A DNA stretch of 33,181 bases, from positions 1 through 33,181 of the forward strand of contig JAUNCG010000023.1 of NCBI GenBank assembly GCA_030526715.1, given 5' to 3'. A program made the translations under genes and the position numbers. Below, piece by piece: positions 16,232 to 25,242 of this stretch. Origin of the DNA: Eubacteriales bacterium (lineage in GTDB: Bacteria; Bacillota; Clostridia; Lachnospirales; Lachnospiraceae). Positions within the stretch are counted from its first letter, which is position 1, and every line of letters begins with the position of its first letter. The notes under the pieces are model-generated. The model was not told the DNA's origin, made no database searches, and was given only the letters and a program-made list of their open reading frames with translations.

Positions 16232-16867
16232 TTAGAGCACTTCCTTGAGTGCATTTAAAATCCTTGTGATCCGTTCGCTCTCCATCTGCATGCTCACACG
16301 ATTCACCACCACACGCGCCGACAGCGGGCAAACCTCCTCCAGTACCTCCAGACCGTTCTCCCGCAGGGTCGCTCCGGTCTCCACAATATCAACGATCACT
16401 TCCGACAATCCCACAATGGGCGCCAGCTCGATTGATCCATTCAGCTTAATGATCTCCACGGTCTGACTCTTCCGGTTATAAAAATAATCCTTTGCGATCC
16501 GTGGATACTTTGTAGCCACACGAATACGCTCCTGATTCTGCAGAAGAGCTCTCGCCTCCGCGGGACCGCAGACACACATACGGCATTTCCCGAATCCGAG
16601 ATCCAGCACCTCATAGAGCTTGCGATTCTCCTCATCAATGGTATCCTTGCCGACCACACCGATATCCGCTGCACCGTACTCTACGTAGGTCGGCACATCC
16701 GGACCCTTTGCCAGAAAAAACTTCAGCTTTAATTCCTCATTTACAAAAATCAGCTTTCTGGAGCTTTTGTCCTTCATCTCCTCACAGGTGATGCCGATCT
16801 GCTCCAAAAGCTCCAACGTCTTATTCGCCAGACGTCCTTTCGTCAACGCAAATGTCAAGTATCGCAT
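16232..16867 (-). CDS. hisG: ATP phosphoribosyltransferase, short form
   Basis: Catalyses the committed step of histidine biosynthesis, joining ATP and PRPP. The 211 residues match the short HisG class, which lacks the C-terminal regulatory domain and needs HisZ for activity and feedback by histidine. Family signs are the start [26 protein letters not shown] in the first lobe, and the PRPP-binding stretch [16 protein letters not shown]. The ribosome binding site GAGGAG is formed by the last codons of hisZ, four bases away, so the two subunits are coupled in translation. Confidence 0.95.
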   Translation of the reverse strand: MRYLTFALTKGRLANKTLELLEQIGITCEEMKDKSSRKLIFVNEELKLKFFLAKGPDVPTYVEYGAADIGVVGKDTIDEENRKLYEVLDLGFGKCRMCVCGPAEARALLQNQERIRVATKYPRIAKDYFYNRKSQTVEIIKLNGSIELAPIVGLSEVIVDIVETGATLRENGLEVLEEVCPLSARVVVNRVSMQMESERITRILNALKEVL

Positions 16868-16871
16868 CTAT

Positions 16872-17984
16872 CTACTCCTCCACGTATGTCAGGATCACAC
16901 GTTTTCCTTCTGCACGCAGACGCTTTGCCTCCTCAATGGCCGCCTTCTGCGTCTGGACGTTATAAGTGATCTCTTTCATCTTCTCTGCCGCTTTCGCAGG
17001 TATCTTCTGTCTCTCCAGCGCCAAAAGGAGCTGATCAACCACCACGACAAAGCCGATCGATGGCGCGTCCTTGCCGAAATGCTGCAGCAGCCGGTCATAC
17101 CTTCCGCCCTTCACCACCGCATCTCCCGTTCCATAGGTATAGCCGCGGAAAAAGATACCGGTATAGTAATTATAACGACTCAGCATGCTAAAATCAAAGC
17201 TGACATATTGTTCGATTCCGTAACAGGTAAGGATCTCATAGATCTCCTTCAGACGCGCTACCGCAGTCTTTCCCTGCTCGTTCACAGCCAGCTCCAGTGC
17301 CCGATCCAGCACTTCTACGGAACCGTACAGATTCGGCAGCTCCGTCAGGACAGCGCGCACCTCATCTCCCAGCTTCTGATCCCGCAGAACCTGTTCTACG
17401 CCGAACATATTGCGATTGGAAATGAAATCCTTCAGATTCGCTTCGGTCTCCTCATCCACGGAGATCTCCTGCAGGATGCTTCGGAAATATTTCACCTGAC
17501 CGATGCTGATCTGAAATTCCTCCAGACCTGATTTCTTCAGACAGTCCACCACCATGGCAATGATCTCTGCATCTGTCTGCGGACTGTCACTTCCGATCAA
17601 CTCCGCCCCAAGCTGCGTATTTTCCTTCAGACGCCCTTGATAACTGGAATTGTTGATAAAGGTATTTCCCTCGTAGCAAAGGCGGATGATCCCGTTCTCG
17701 TTCCCGAAATATCGCGCAACCGCCCGTGCAATGGAAGGCGTGATATCCGGTCTGAGAACCAGCGTATTCCCCTCTCTGTCAAAAAACTTATACAGCTCCT
17801 TCGACGGAATACTTCCCACATCGCTGCCAAACACATCAAAATACTCAAACATCGGCGTCTCGATATCACGATATCCATATCCCGCAAGCACCTCATGAAG
17901 ATCCCGCTGCAACCCCAGCTTACGCGCGCATTCTTCATTGTAAATATCCCGCACGCCCTCCGGCGTATGTAATAATCTGTTCAA
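16872..17984 (-). CDS. hisZ: ATP phosphoribosyltransferase regulatory subunit
   Basis: A paralogue of histidyl-tRNA synthetase that serves as regulatory partner of short HisG. The 370 residues comprise the class II synthetase core only: motif 2-like LVLRPDITPSIARAVARYF and a motif 3-like segment (VKGGRYDRLLQHFG), with no full anticodon-binding domain. I chose TTG 17984, with AAGGAG seven bases upstream and a start MNRLLHTPEGVRDIYNEE; the longer GTG frame at 18002 overlaps that binding site. It heads the hisZ-hisG-hisD block and has a consensus promoter whose -35 lies on the recU stop codon. Confidence 0.93.
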   Translation of the reverse strand: MNRLLHTPEGVRDIYNEECARKLGLQRDLHEVLAGYGYRDIETPMFEYFDVFGSDVGSIPSKELYKFFDREGNTLVLRPDITPSIARAVARYFGNENGIIRLCYEGNTFINNSSYQGRLKENTQLGAELIGSDSPQTDAEIIAMVVDCLKKSGLEEFQISIGQVKYFRSILQEISVDEETEANLKDFISNRNMFGVEQVLRDQKLGDEVRAVLTELPNLYGSVEVLDRALELAVNEQGKTAVARLKEIYEILTCYGIEQYVSFDFSMLSRYNYYTGIFFRGYTYGTGDAVVKGGRYDRLLQHFGKDAPSIGFVVVVDQLLLALERQKIPAKAAEKMKEITYNVQTQKAAIEEAKRLRAEGKRVILTYVEE

Positions 17985-18042
17985 TTGCTCTCTCCTTTGC
18001 ACTTTATCATATTACAGTGCTAATTCACTAAAATACCCGTTC

Positions 18043-18071
18043 ATTATAATGACATAAACCACATTTGTCAA
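18043..18071 (-). promoter_or_regulatory. SigA-type promoter of hisZGD
   Basis: On the minus strand: a perfect TTGACA (18066-18071), 17 bases, and a perfect TATAAT (18043-18048). The -35 hexamer covers the stop codon of recU (18068-18070). The leader is about 50 bases, too short for a T-box. An inverted repeat GTCAA-4-TTGAC (18067-18080) overlaps the -35 element and could be an operator, though most of it is recU coding sequence. Confidence 0.85.
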
Positions 18072-18601
18072 TCCCTTGACAGCAGATCCTTTTTTAGCCC
18101 CTCCAGATAAGGCACGAGCACACCGGATTTTTGATGCAGAAGATAGGACTGATCGATTTCCTCAAACCGAAAGCTTTTTCTGCCTCCGGACGTCATCCGT
18201 TCCCAGAATACCATCATATCCTTGTAGGGCAGATAATAGATCGCATCTCTGGCCGTATAAAAAATCAGAAGGAACGCCACTCCTCCCTGCTTCTCAAACT
18301 GTGTCATAAATTCCACCTGATGCGCATGCAGATTCTGCAGGGCAAAGGTATCGCCGGCACATTCCTTGGCATCAAAGCATACCGGTACTCCCTGCACTGC
18401 GCCGATATAGTCTACCGTACTCTTCTGTTCAAAGTAGGCCAGCGTAATGTGACGACTCTGTTTGTCGATCCTGATCGGGGTAATAGGGGTCGGGATCTTC
18501 TGAATCAGCGCCAATCCCTGCTCTGTATAGATCTCATTGGAACGGTTGATCAGATCCTCCAGCACCGAGCCGCGCAGCCCCCGCGAATTCCACGTAGCCA
18601 T
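18068..18601 (-). CDS. recU: Holliday junction resolvase RecU
   Basis: Cuts four-way DNA junctions in recombinational repair and chromosome segregation in Firmicutes. The protein has 177 residues. Nuclease-fold (PD-(D/E)xK type) landmarks are STVDYIG (catalytic Asp), CFDAKEC (acidic residue plus Lys) and LHAHQVEFM. The N-terminal region NSRGLRGSVLEDLINRSNEIY matches the family, though it is shorter than B. subtilis RecU. The start ATG 18601 has GGGGGAG seven bases upstream, inside the end of the pseudouridine synthase gene, whose stop is one base away. It is the last gene of the relQ-headed unit. In many Firmicutes recU sits with ponA; that is not the case here. Confidence 0.9.
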   Translation of the reverse strand: MATWNSRGLRGSVLEDLINRSNEIYTEQGLALIQKIPTPITPIRIDKQSRHITLAYFEQKSTVDYIGAVQGVPVCFDAKECAGDTFALQNLHAHQVEFMTQFEKQGGVAFLLIFYTARDAIYYLPYKDMMVFWERMTSGGRKSFRFEEIDQSYLLHQKSGVLVPYLEGLKKDLLSRD

Positions 18602-18602
18602 A

Positions 18603-19586
18603 TTATCTCTCCCCCTGCAGCCGCAAAAAGATCTCCGGCAAAGGCGCCTCCACCTCTTTTTCGGAAAGATCGCTCAATGCTCCGGAAAACTCCGGCATCT
18701 GCACTCTGGCTGCATGCAGCAGCTGATGCGTGATCCGATACTTTTCACGCAGTCTCCGATTGAGGCCGCGGTCTCCATATTTCTCATCACCCAAAATCGG
18801 ATGACCAATGCTCGCAAGATGAGCGCGGATCTGATGGGTACGTCCGGTGATCAGGTATACCTCCAGCAGCGTAAACTCTCCGCACGCCTTCAAAGGACGA
18901 TACTCTGTCTCAATGGGCTTCGCCTCCTTCTGCACCTTGTCAGAGACGGTCACGCGATTCGTTCTCTCATCCTTACATAACCATCCTTTTAAATGCTGCT
19001 TTTTTGTCACCTGTCCTTTCACCAGACACAGATAATATTTATGCAGACTCCGATCCTTTAACACTCTGGACATCTCCTGCAGTCCGATCAGCGTCTTGCC
19101 TCCGATCAGCAGACCGCTCGTGTTGCGGTCCAGCCGATTGCACACAGCCGGACGGAAGCTCGTCAATTCCTCTTCCGTGATCTGTCCCGTGTTTTTCAGG
19201 TAATCGATCAAATATTCGTTCATAGAGACGTCTGTCGGATTTGCCTTCTGCGATAAAATACCCGCCGGCTTATTCATGAGCAGCACATTCTCATCCTCAT
19301 ACACGATATTCTCTTTTCCAAGCCGCCAGCCTGTTTTTGCGGGAGATACAACTTCCTGCGTCTTATGCTGTGAGAACTTTGCATACGTATCATCCGCCAG
19401 AAAGATCCGGATAATATTTCCCTCAGCGGTCATCTCATTCCCAACAGCTTTTTTCCCGTTCAGTGTAATATTTTTTTTACGGAGCATCTTATAGAGAAAG
19501 CTCTTTGGCGCAAGATTCAGATATTTGGCCAGCAGCTTATCCAGACGCTGTCCCGCTTCATTTTTATTTACGATAATTTCTTTCAA
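18603..19586 (-). CDS. RluA-family (RluC/RluD-like) 23S rRNA pseudouridine synthase
   Basis: Converts uridine to pseudouridine, probably in 23S rRNA. The protein has 327 residues: an N-terminal S4 RNA-binding domain (about 9-65, AGQRLDKLLAKYLN), then the catalytic domain with the active aspartate in CNRLDRNTSGLLI. The C-terminal GRTHQIRAHLASIGHPILGDEKYG is the hallmark RluA-family stretch. I chose TTG 19586, because GAGGAA lies about six bases upstream and the previous gene stops at 19600; the longer frame (to 19667) would overlap that gene. Target positions cannot be told from sequence alone. It is the second pseudouridine synthase of this unit. Confidence 0.9.
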   Translation of the reverse strand: MKEIIVNKNEAGQRLDKLLAKYLNLAPKSFLYKMLRKKNITLNGKKAVGNEMTAEGNIIRIFLADDTYAKFSQHKTQEVVSPAKTGWRLGKENIVYEDENVLLMNKPAGILSQKANPTDVSMNEYLIDYLKNTGQITEEELTSFRPAVCNRLDRNTSGLLIGGKTLIGLQEMSRVLKDRSLHKYYLCLVKGQVTKKQHLKGWLCKDERTNRVTVSDKVQKEAKPIETEYRPLKACGEFTLLEVYLITGRTHQIRAHLASIGHPILGDEKYGDRGLNRRLREKYRITHQLLHAARVQMPEFSGALSDLSEKEVEAPLPEIFLRLQGER

Positions 19587-19599
19587 AACAGATTCCTCA

Positions 19600-20205
19600 T
19601 TATACACAGATTGCCATGATGATGTGCTGCACCAGCTCATCCCTTGTCGCATCCGGATATCGTTCATCCGGCTTAAAATTCAGATTCGCATGATCCGCTT
19701 CCCGGTGCGCCCAGAGCTCGTCCACACGGCGAAGGAATGCCTTTTTATCCGAAAAAATCTTAACGTTTGCCCGGTAACTGTTCCCCTGCAGGATTTTTTT
19801 GATGTGTAATTCTGTCGCAGCCGCATCGAGCTTCGGATCATCGCTGTAGCCCACCACATGCAGACCGGATACCACGATACAGGGAATGCGCGTATTGCGC
19901 TTCTCCGAGCTCACAACACCGTCGTAGATCACGGTCAGATCTCTCACGTGTGCCTGACACTCCTCGTATAAACTGCGCTCCATCGGCTTTTGCAGCAGTA
20001 CCAGCACCATTCCCACCGCACACTTACTCGCAGGCAGACATCCCATAATCGCCACAAACGTAAACAAATTCTTGCGTGTTCCGGTCTGAAGCAATCCCGT
20101 AATGTAAATAATCAGCGGAATGGCAAACAGTATCGCTGTCATCAGACTTCTCTTCTTTTTTTCAAAGCTTATATAGCCAAAATGCCCCTTGCTAACCTTC
20201 TTCAT
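19600..20205 (-). CDS. Conserved-looking membrane protein of unknown function
   Basis: I do not recognise this 201-residue protein. Residues about 22-41 ([16 protein letters not shown]) and 47-70 ([15 protein letters not shown], then a hydrophobic run) form two membrane helices. A soluble C-terminal part of about 130 residues follows, rich in charged residues, with no catalytic motif that I can name. A short basic N-terminus ([18 protein letters not shown]) precedes helix 1. Its start overlaps the ygiQ stop by four bases (ATGA), and the next gene starts 13 bases after its stop, so it is fully embedded in the rRNA-modification unit. The open frame is in the same dense, coupled layout as its neighbours, which supports it being real. 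Confidence 0.75.
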   Translation of the reverse strand: MKKVSKGHFGYISFEKKKRSLMTAILFAIPLIIYITGLLQTGTRKNLFTFVAIMGCLPASKCAVGMVLVLLQKPMERSLYEECQAHVRDLTVIYDGVVSSEKRNTRIPCIVVSGLHVVGYSDDPKLDAAATELHIKKILQGNSYRANVKIFSDKKAFLRRVDELWAHREADHANLNFKPDERYPDATRDELVQHIIMAICV

Positions 20206-22154
20206 CTCTGCCCCTTCTTCTTATGAACGTTCCTGATCGTCTTTTTCTTTGACGCCACTCCGGTTTTGCTTCTTTGATCCGGCGACGCTGTATATCGTTT
20301 TGTGGCCTTTCCGGCATTTTCACGAATAAGCTCCTTTCCCTGCGGATTCCCGGACTTCTTTCTTGGACGGATCAGGCATTTTTTGTCAAATCCGATCAAA
20401 TCCGTGCGATGCGCCTTCGTCAAAGCTTCATATACCAGATCATAGTTCTTTGGATTGCGATATTGGATCAACGCCCTCTGCATAGCCTTCTCATGCGGAT
20501 TCACAGGCACATAGACCTTCTCCATAGTTCTTGGATCCACGCCCGTATAGTACATACAGGTAGAGATCGTGGAAGGCGTCGGATAAAAATCCTGCACCTG
20601 CTCCGGCATATATCCCAGATCACGCAGATATTCTGCCAGCTCCACCGCTTCCTTCAGAGTAGATCCCGGATGAGAAGACATGAGATACGGCACCAGATAC
20701 TGATTCTTATGACACTGTTCATTCAGCCTCTTATATTTCGTCACAAATCTCTGATATACATCATTGGAGGGTTTTCCCATTTTCGACAGCACGGCATCGG
20801 AAATATGCTCCGGCGCCACCTTCAGCTGTCCGCTGACATGATATTCCACCAGCTCCCGGAAAAACTCATCGCTCGGATCCGCCAGAAGATAGTCAAAGCG
20901 GATCCCCGAACGGATAAACACCTTCTTTACGTTCGGAAGCTGACGAAGCTCGCGCAATAGCTTCAGGTAATCCCGATGATCTGCGATCAGATTCTTGCAG
21001 GGCTTCGGAAACAGACACTGTTTTTCCGGACATGCGCCTTTTGTCAGCTGTTTTTTACAGGCCGGATGACGGAAATTTGCTGTCGGACCGCCCACATCAT
21101 GGATATACCCCTTAAAATCCTTATCCCAGACCATCTGTCCGGCCTCCGCCAGTATGGACTCATGGCTCCGCGTCTGAATGATCCTGCCCTGATGGAAGGT
21201 CAGCGCGCAAAAGCTGCAACCACCGAAGCATCCACGGTTGCTCACCAGAGAAAATTTGATCTCTTCAATGGCAGGAATTCCTCCTGCCTCCTCGTACATA
21301 GGATGATAGGTCCTCATATAATCTAGCGCATATACCTGATCCATCTCCGCCTGAGAAAGCGGCTTCTGCGGCGGGTTCTGCACCACATAGATTCCGTTGG
21401 GATAAGGCTCGATCAGACGCTTGGCCACAAACGGATCGGTATTGCAATACTGAACATAAAAGCTTTTTGCATAATTCAAGCGATCTGCCTGAAGCTCCTC
21501 ATAGGATTCCAGCATCCGGGCATCATACACCGACGATACATCCTTTGTCTTATAGACAGTGCCATCGATAAAGGTGATATCCTTCACATCAATTCCGGCA
21601 TCCAGCGCCTCCGCTATCTCTACAACACACCGTTCGCCCATACCGTAGGACACCAGATCTGCACCGGAATCCAGCAGAATAGAACGCTTCAGACTGTCGG
21701 ACCAGTAATCGTAGTGCGCCAGACGACGAAGGCTCGCCTCGATTCCTCCCAAAATGATCGGTGTCGTGCGATAGGTCCTGCGGATCAGATTACTGTATAC
21801 CACCGCCGCATGATCCGGTCGTTTTCCCATGACTCCACCCGGCGTATACGCATCCGCTTTTCTACGTTTTTTTGACACGGTATAATGATTCACCATGGAA
21901 TCCATATTACCCGCCGACACAAAAAAACCAAGACGCGGTTCTTTGAGGATCGTAATACTATCCGGATCCTTCCAGTCCGGCTGCGCAATGATCCCCACCG
22001 TATAGCCATGCGATTGCAGCACTCGGCTGATCACTGCATGCGCAAAAGACGGGTGATCCACATAAGCATCCCCCGTCACATAAACAAAATCCAGCTGTTC
22101 GATTCCAGCCTTCTCCATATCCTCCCGGCAAACCGGTAAAAATCCTCTACTCAT
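20202..22154 (-). CDS. ygiQ: YgiQ family radical SAM protein
   Basis: A radical SAM enzyme of the YgiQ/UPF0313 family, whose substrate is not established. The protein has 650 residues. The N-terminal part (about 1-300) carries family landmarks [25 protein letters not shown] and [18 protein letters not shown]. The cluster triad is C309-x3-C313-x2-C316 in [13 protein letters not shown] lysine/arginine-rich tail of about 50 residues closes the protein and could bind RNA (inference). The start at 22154 overlaps the rsuA-like stop by eight bases, with AGAGGAAG nine bases upstream. Placement among rRNA modification genes is suggestive of an RNA-linked role but does not prove it. Confidence 0.92.
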   Translation of the reverse strand: MSRGFLPVCREDMEKAGIEQLDFVYVTGDAYVDHPSFAHAVISRVLQSHGYTVGIIAQPDWKDPDSITILKEPRLGFFVSAGNMDSMVNHYTVSKKRRKADAYTPGGVMGKRPDHAAVVYSNLIRRTYRTTPIILGGIEASLRRLAHYDYWSDSLKRSILLDSGADLVSYGMGERCVVEIAEALDAGIDVKDITFIDGTVYKTKDVSSVYDARMLESYEELQADRLNYAKSFYVQYCNTDPFVAKRLIEPYPNGIYVVQNPPQKPLSQAEMDQVYALDYMRTYHPMYEEAGGIPAIEEIKFSLVSNRGCFGGCSFCALTFHQGRIIQTRSHESILAEAGQMVWDKDFKGYIHDVGGPTANFRHPACKKQLTKGACPEKQCLFPKPCKNLIADHRDYLKLLRELRQLPNVKKVFIRSGIRFDYLLADPSDEFFRELVEYHVSGQLKVAPEHISDAVLSKMGKPSNDVYQRFVTKYKRLNEQCHKNQYLVPYLMSSHPGSTLKEAVELAEYLRDLGYMPEQVQDFYPTPSTISTCMYYTGVDPRTMEKVYVPVNPHEKAMQRALIQYRNPKNYDLVYEALTKAHRTDLIGFDKKCLIRPRKKSGNPQGKELIRENAGKATKRYTASPDQRSKTGVASKKKTIRNVHKKKGQR

Positions 22155-22878
22155 TCAAATGTACTTCCTCTCTAAGACTGCGAAGCTCCTCCTCCGTCAG
22201 TTCTCTGTACTTTCCCGGCTCCAGCCCTTCATCCAGCGTCAGGCTGCCCATGGACAGCCGCTTCAGATACAGTACCTCATTTCCGATACCATGGAACATC
22301 CGTTTCACCTGATGGAATTTCCCTTCCCGTATGGTCAGCAGGGCTTCCGAACACTCTCCCTGCCGTAAAATCTCCAATTTTGCCGGAAGCGTCCGGCTCT
22401 TTTCCCCGATATCCATCCCTTGTGTGAGCATTTCGGCTCCCTTCTCGGAAATCACACCGGACACCCTCACAAAATAGGTCTTATCTACATGGTTATTCGG
22501 AGCAAGCAGACGATGCGCCAATTCGCCGTCATCCGTGATCAAAAGCAGCCCCTCTGTATCCTTATCCAGTCTTCCCACCGGAAACAGCTCTTTTCTTTTC
22601 GTGCCGCCTATCAGATCCATCACGGTCTGATCATGATTATCCCGCGTTGCGGTAACACAACCTGCCGGCTTATGAAGCATCAGATACTCATGCTTTTTCC
22701 ATGAAAGCGCAATTCCGTCCACCTCGATTTCATCCGCCTCCGGATCCACCTTCTGCTCCGGTGACCGGCAGTTCTCTCCGTTCACTGTCACCTTACCCTT
22801 GCGTATACTCAGCTTCACCTCAGAGCGGGTTCCACATCCCGCATCGGCAAGATATTTATCCAGTCTGATTTTTCCCAT
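22147..22878 (-). CDS. rsuA: RsuA-family 16S rRNA pseudouridine synthase
   Basis: Makes pseudouridine, in E. coli at position 516 of 16S rRNA; the exact target here is inferred. The protein has 243 residues: an S4 domain (about 3-55, [19 protein letters not shown]), then the catalytic domain with the active Asp in [18 protein letters not shown]. The C-terminal [22 protein letters not shown] is typical of the RsuA/RluB/E/F group. I chose ATG 22878, which overlaps the stop of the methyltransferase gene (TAATG) and has GGAG nine bases upstream. A start at 22893 is possible but has a weak ribosome binding site. Confidence 0.9.
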   Translation of the reverse strand: MGKIRLDKYLADAGCGTRSEVKLSIRKGKVTVNGENCRSPEQKVDPEADEIEVDGIALSWKKHEYLMLHKPAGCVTATRDNHDQTVMDLIGGTKRKELFPVGRLDKDTEGLLLITDDGELAHRLLAPNNHVDKTYFVRVSGVISEKGAEMLTQGMDIGEKSRTLPAKLEILRQGECSEALLTIREGKFHQVKRMFHGIGNEVLYLKRLSMGSLTLDEGLEPGKYRELTEEELRSLREEVHLNE

Positions 22879-24308
22879 TAAGCGATTCTCCATCCTGTGT
22901 AGTACTTATTTCGCAAAGCGCCGTTCACATACTTCGCCCATCCCAGAGGATATCCGTCCACACAGACCAGACTCCAGCCCAGAAGTCCTTCCTCCTCCGT
23001 CTCCGACAGCTCCAACGTCTCCCCTTTCAGGTAACGCGCCACTCGGGGATCTTTGGTCTCCATATCAAACACGCTCACGGCTTCCTGTTTTTTCAGGTAC
23101 ATAGCCAGCGCCTGACTCGGTTCAAATCTCTTTTTCTTCACATCACCGAGGTACAGCCCTGTACGGACATAACGCAATCCGCGAAGCTGTTCGACTCCCT
23201 CAGGCACCGCAAACAGACGCTCGTCCCGCTGTACCATACAAAAATGCGCAAAAGACCTGTGTAGCGACTTCGATGCAAACTCCGTCCAGACCTCTTTGGC
23301 CTGTGCAGTCAAAGCCATCCCTCCTCCTGCTTTCTTGTTCGGCAGCCTTCCATCGTCAGACTGCACGGCTTTTGATGTTTCCTTCTTCTGCAGAAGCGCC
23401 GCAAAATGCCCCTCTCCGCAAATCCGATGCGGAAACAATCTGATACATTCGCTCAAGCCCCGCGTTCCTTTTGCGAAACCGTCGCAGCGCTCCATTTCGC
23501 ACAGAGACAGTTCCGGATGTTTTTCCAAAAGTCCCGCGATGATCTCCTCATTCTCCATCACCGAAAACGTACAGGTAGAATACAGCATCCTTCCCCCCGG
23601 ACGCAGCATCTGCACAGCCTCCTCCACGATCTGAGACTGTATCTGAGCATAATATTCCGGTCCATGCTCCTCATAGGACTTCAGCATCCCGCTGTCCTTG
23701 CGAAACATTCCCTCGCCGGAGCAGGGGGCATCGATCAATATCTTATCAAAATATGCTCCAAAGGCTCTGCGCAGATGATCCGGAGCCTCGCTGCATACCA
23801 GCATACGCCCAATGCCGAACAGCTCCAAATTCTTCAAAAGTCCCATCGCTCTGGAATGACTGATATCGTTCGCAACCAGCAGTCCTTCCTCGCCGATGTG
23901 AACAGCCAGCTCCGTCGCCTTTCCTCCCGGCGCGGCGCAAAGATCCAATACATGATCTCCCGGCTGTATCGGAAGACGCGCTGCCGGAAGCATGGCGCTT
24001 GGCTCCTGCACATAGTACAGTCCTGCATAATAGTAGGGGTGCTTCGTCACCTCTGTCTGCCGTTCAACATAAAAACCGTTCTTCGTCCAAGGCACCGGTC
24101 TCATGGAAAAGGGTGCGATCCTCTGAAAATCTTCCACTGAGATCTTCCCCGTATTTACACGGATTCCCTGTACCCGTTCCTGCGAAAAGCTCTCGATATA
24201 TGCCGGATACTCCTCTCCCAAAAGTTCCTGCATGTTTTTTCGAAACTCCTCGGGCAGACGCTGTGTGATCTCGCTATGTTCCTCTATCCTATCCTTCATC
24301 TCTGTCAT
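22878..24308 (-). CDS. rsmF: RsmF/NOL1-NOP2-Sun family rRNA m5C methyltransferase
   Basis: Transfers a methyl group from SAM to cytosine C5 in rRNA. The protein has 476 residues. The SAM-binding motif LDLCAAPGGKATELA is at 121-135. The two catalytic cysteines are C196 in DAPCSGEGMFR and C246 in YSTCTFS. The C-terminal 150 residues look like the PUA-like RNA-binding region of RsmF (16S m5C1407 type), which separates it from the RsmB group with an N-terminal NusB-like domain. Start ATG 24308 has GGGAG six bases upstream and lies 13 bases after the alarmone synthetase gene. Confidence 0.9.
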   Translation of the reverse strand: MTEMKDRIEEHSEITQRLPEEFRKNMQELLGEEYPAYIESFSQERVQGIRVNTGKISVEDFQRIAPFSMRPVPWTKNGFYVERQTEVTKHPYYYAGLYYVQEPSAMLPAARLPIQPGDHVLDLCAAPGGKATELAVHIGEEGLLVANDISHSRAMGLLKNLELFGIGRMLVCSEAPDHLRRAFGAYFDKILIDAPCSGEGMFRKDSGMLKSYEEHGPEYYAQIQSQIVEEAVQMLRPGGRMLYSTCTFSVMENEEIIAGLLEKHPELSLCEMERCDGFAKGTRGLSECIRLFPHRICGEGHFAALLQKKETSKAVQSDDGRLPNKKAGGGMALTAQAKEVWTEFASKSLHRSFAHFCMVQRDERLFAVPEGVEQLRGLRYVRTGLYLGDVKKKRFEPSQALAMYLKKQEAVSVFDMETKDPRVARYLKGETLELSETEEEGLLGWSLVCVDGYPLGWAKYVNGALRNKYYTGWRIA

Positions 24309-24321
24309 TATACGCTCCCGA

Positions 24322-25143
24322 TCATGAACAGAGCGGTGGATAGGTCAGACTCTGTGCCTGATATCCCTCCGCAATGATATCCAGCTGACGGTGAAAATGC
24401 TCCAGCTTCTCCATATCATTTTCTCTGTAGATCTCATAAAATTCATCCTGTATCTTTGCAATCTCTCTTTTGTTGGCCATAGAATACAGATTCTGAATCT
24501 GCAGAAGAATCTGCGCAACCAAATGCTCCTGCGTACGCATGGAATTCTGCGCGTCCATGATCTCCTCCCGAACAGAAGACATTTCACTGTCCAGATGAAC
24601 GATCGCTTCCGCACACTTCATCAGCTTCTCTCTGATATGCGGCGGAATATTCTGCTTATATTTATACTGCAGGGAATGCTCGATCGTAGACCAGAAATTC
24701 ATACCCATCGTACGTATCTGAATCTCCGCCTGAATCTTCTTCGGTCCCATCATCGTCTGTACTTCATAATCAACGATCACATGATAGCTGCGATAGCCGC
24801 TTGACTTCATGTGCTCAATATAATCCTTCTCATATTTCACATGCATATCCGTGCGCTCATGGATCATATGTACCACCTTCGGAATATCCTCCACGAACTG
24901 ACAGATAATACGCACGCCGGCAAGATCCTCGAATCTTGTCTCGATCTCCGAAATCTCCACATGCTTCTTCTGCATCTTGTCAAGAATACTTGAGATGCTC
25001 TTTACCCGTCCTGTAACCCGCTCAATGGGGCAGTAAATGCCACGCACCTTATGCTCATATTGTAAATGCTCAAATTTTGTTATCAATTCTCTGACCGCCA
25101 GATCATATGGATCCAGCATGTCTCTCCATGAATGTATCTCCAT
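24322..25143 (-). CDS. relQ: Small alarmone synthetase, RelQ-like GTP pyrophosphokinase
   Basis: Transfers pyrophosphate from ATP to GTP/GDP to make (p)ppGpp. The 273 residues consist of the synthetase domain only, with no hydrolase domain before it and no TGS/ACT part after it. Motifs are in order: GRVKSISSILDKM, FEDLAGVRIIC, KSSGYRSYHVIV and AEIQIRTMGMNFWSTIEHS, all intact. A helical C-terminal tail of about 90 residues follows, as in RelQ proteins, which form tetramers. The start ATG 25143 has AGGAG seven bases upstream. It heads a seven-gene unit with three rRNA modification enzymes, so alarmone level and ribosome maturation could be linked through shared transcription (inference). Confidence 0.9.
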   Translation of the reverse strand: MEIHSWRDMLDPYDLAVRELITKFEHLQYEHKVRGIYCPIERVTGRVKSISSILDKMQKKHVEISEIETRFEDLAGVRIICQFVEDIPKVVHMIHERTDMHVKYEKDYIEHMKSSGYRSYHVIVDYEVQTMMGPKKIQAEIQIRTMGMNFWSTIEHSLQYKYKQNIPPHIREKLMKCAEAIVHLDSEMSSVREEIMDAQNSMRTQEHLVAQILLQIQNLYSMANKREIAKIQDEFYEIYRENDMEKLEHFHRQLDIIAEGYQAQSLTYPPLCS

Positions 25144-25186
25144 ATCGCAACTCCTGTCTGTTCTAAATCCAGCTTATTTGTAATAA

Positions 25187-25215
25187 AGTATAACACATGC
25201 CCTCCCTCTATTCAA
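25187..25215 (-). promoter_or_regulatory. SigA-type promoter of the relQ-recU unit
   Basis: On the minus strand: TTGAAT (25210-25215), 17 bases, TATACT (25187-25192). It lies about 45 bases before the relQ start and overlaps the upstream region of the divergent ylbJ/spoVV gene. Confidence 0.7.
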
Positions 25216-25242
25216 CTTATTAAGCTTCCGGTGAGGTTATTC

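Noticed and set aside
17985..18042. A T-box or other leader riboswitch controlling hisZGD.
   Set aside because: Only about 50 bases lie between the promoter and the hisZ start; no specifier stem or T-box sequence is seen.
25144..25242. A SigE-type promoter for ylbJ/spoVV.
   Set aside because: GTATA followed by TATTCAAC was considered, but three mismatches in the -10 element make it too weak to report.
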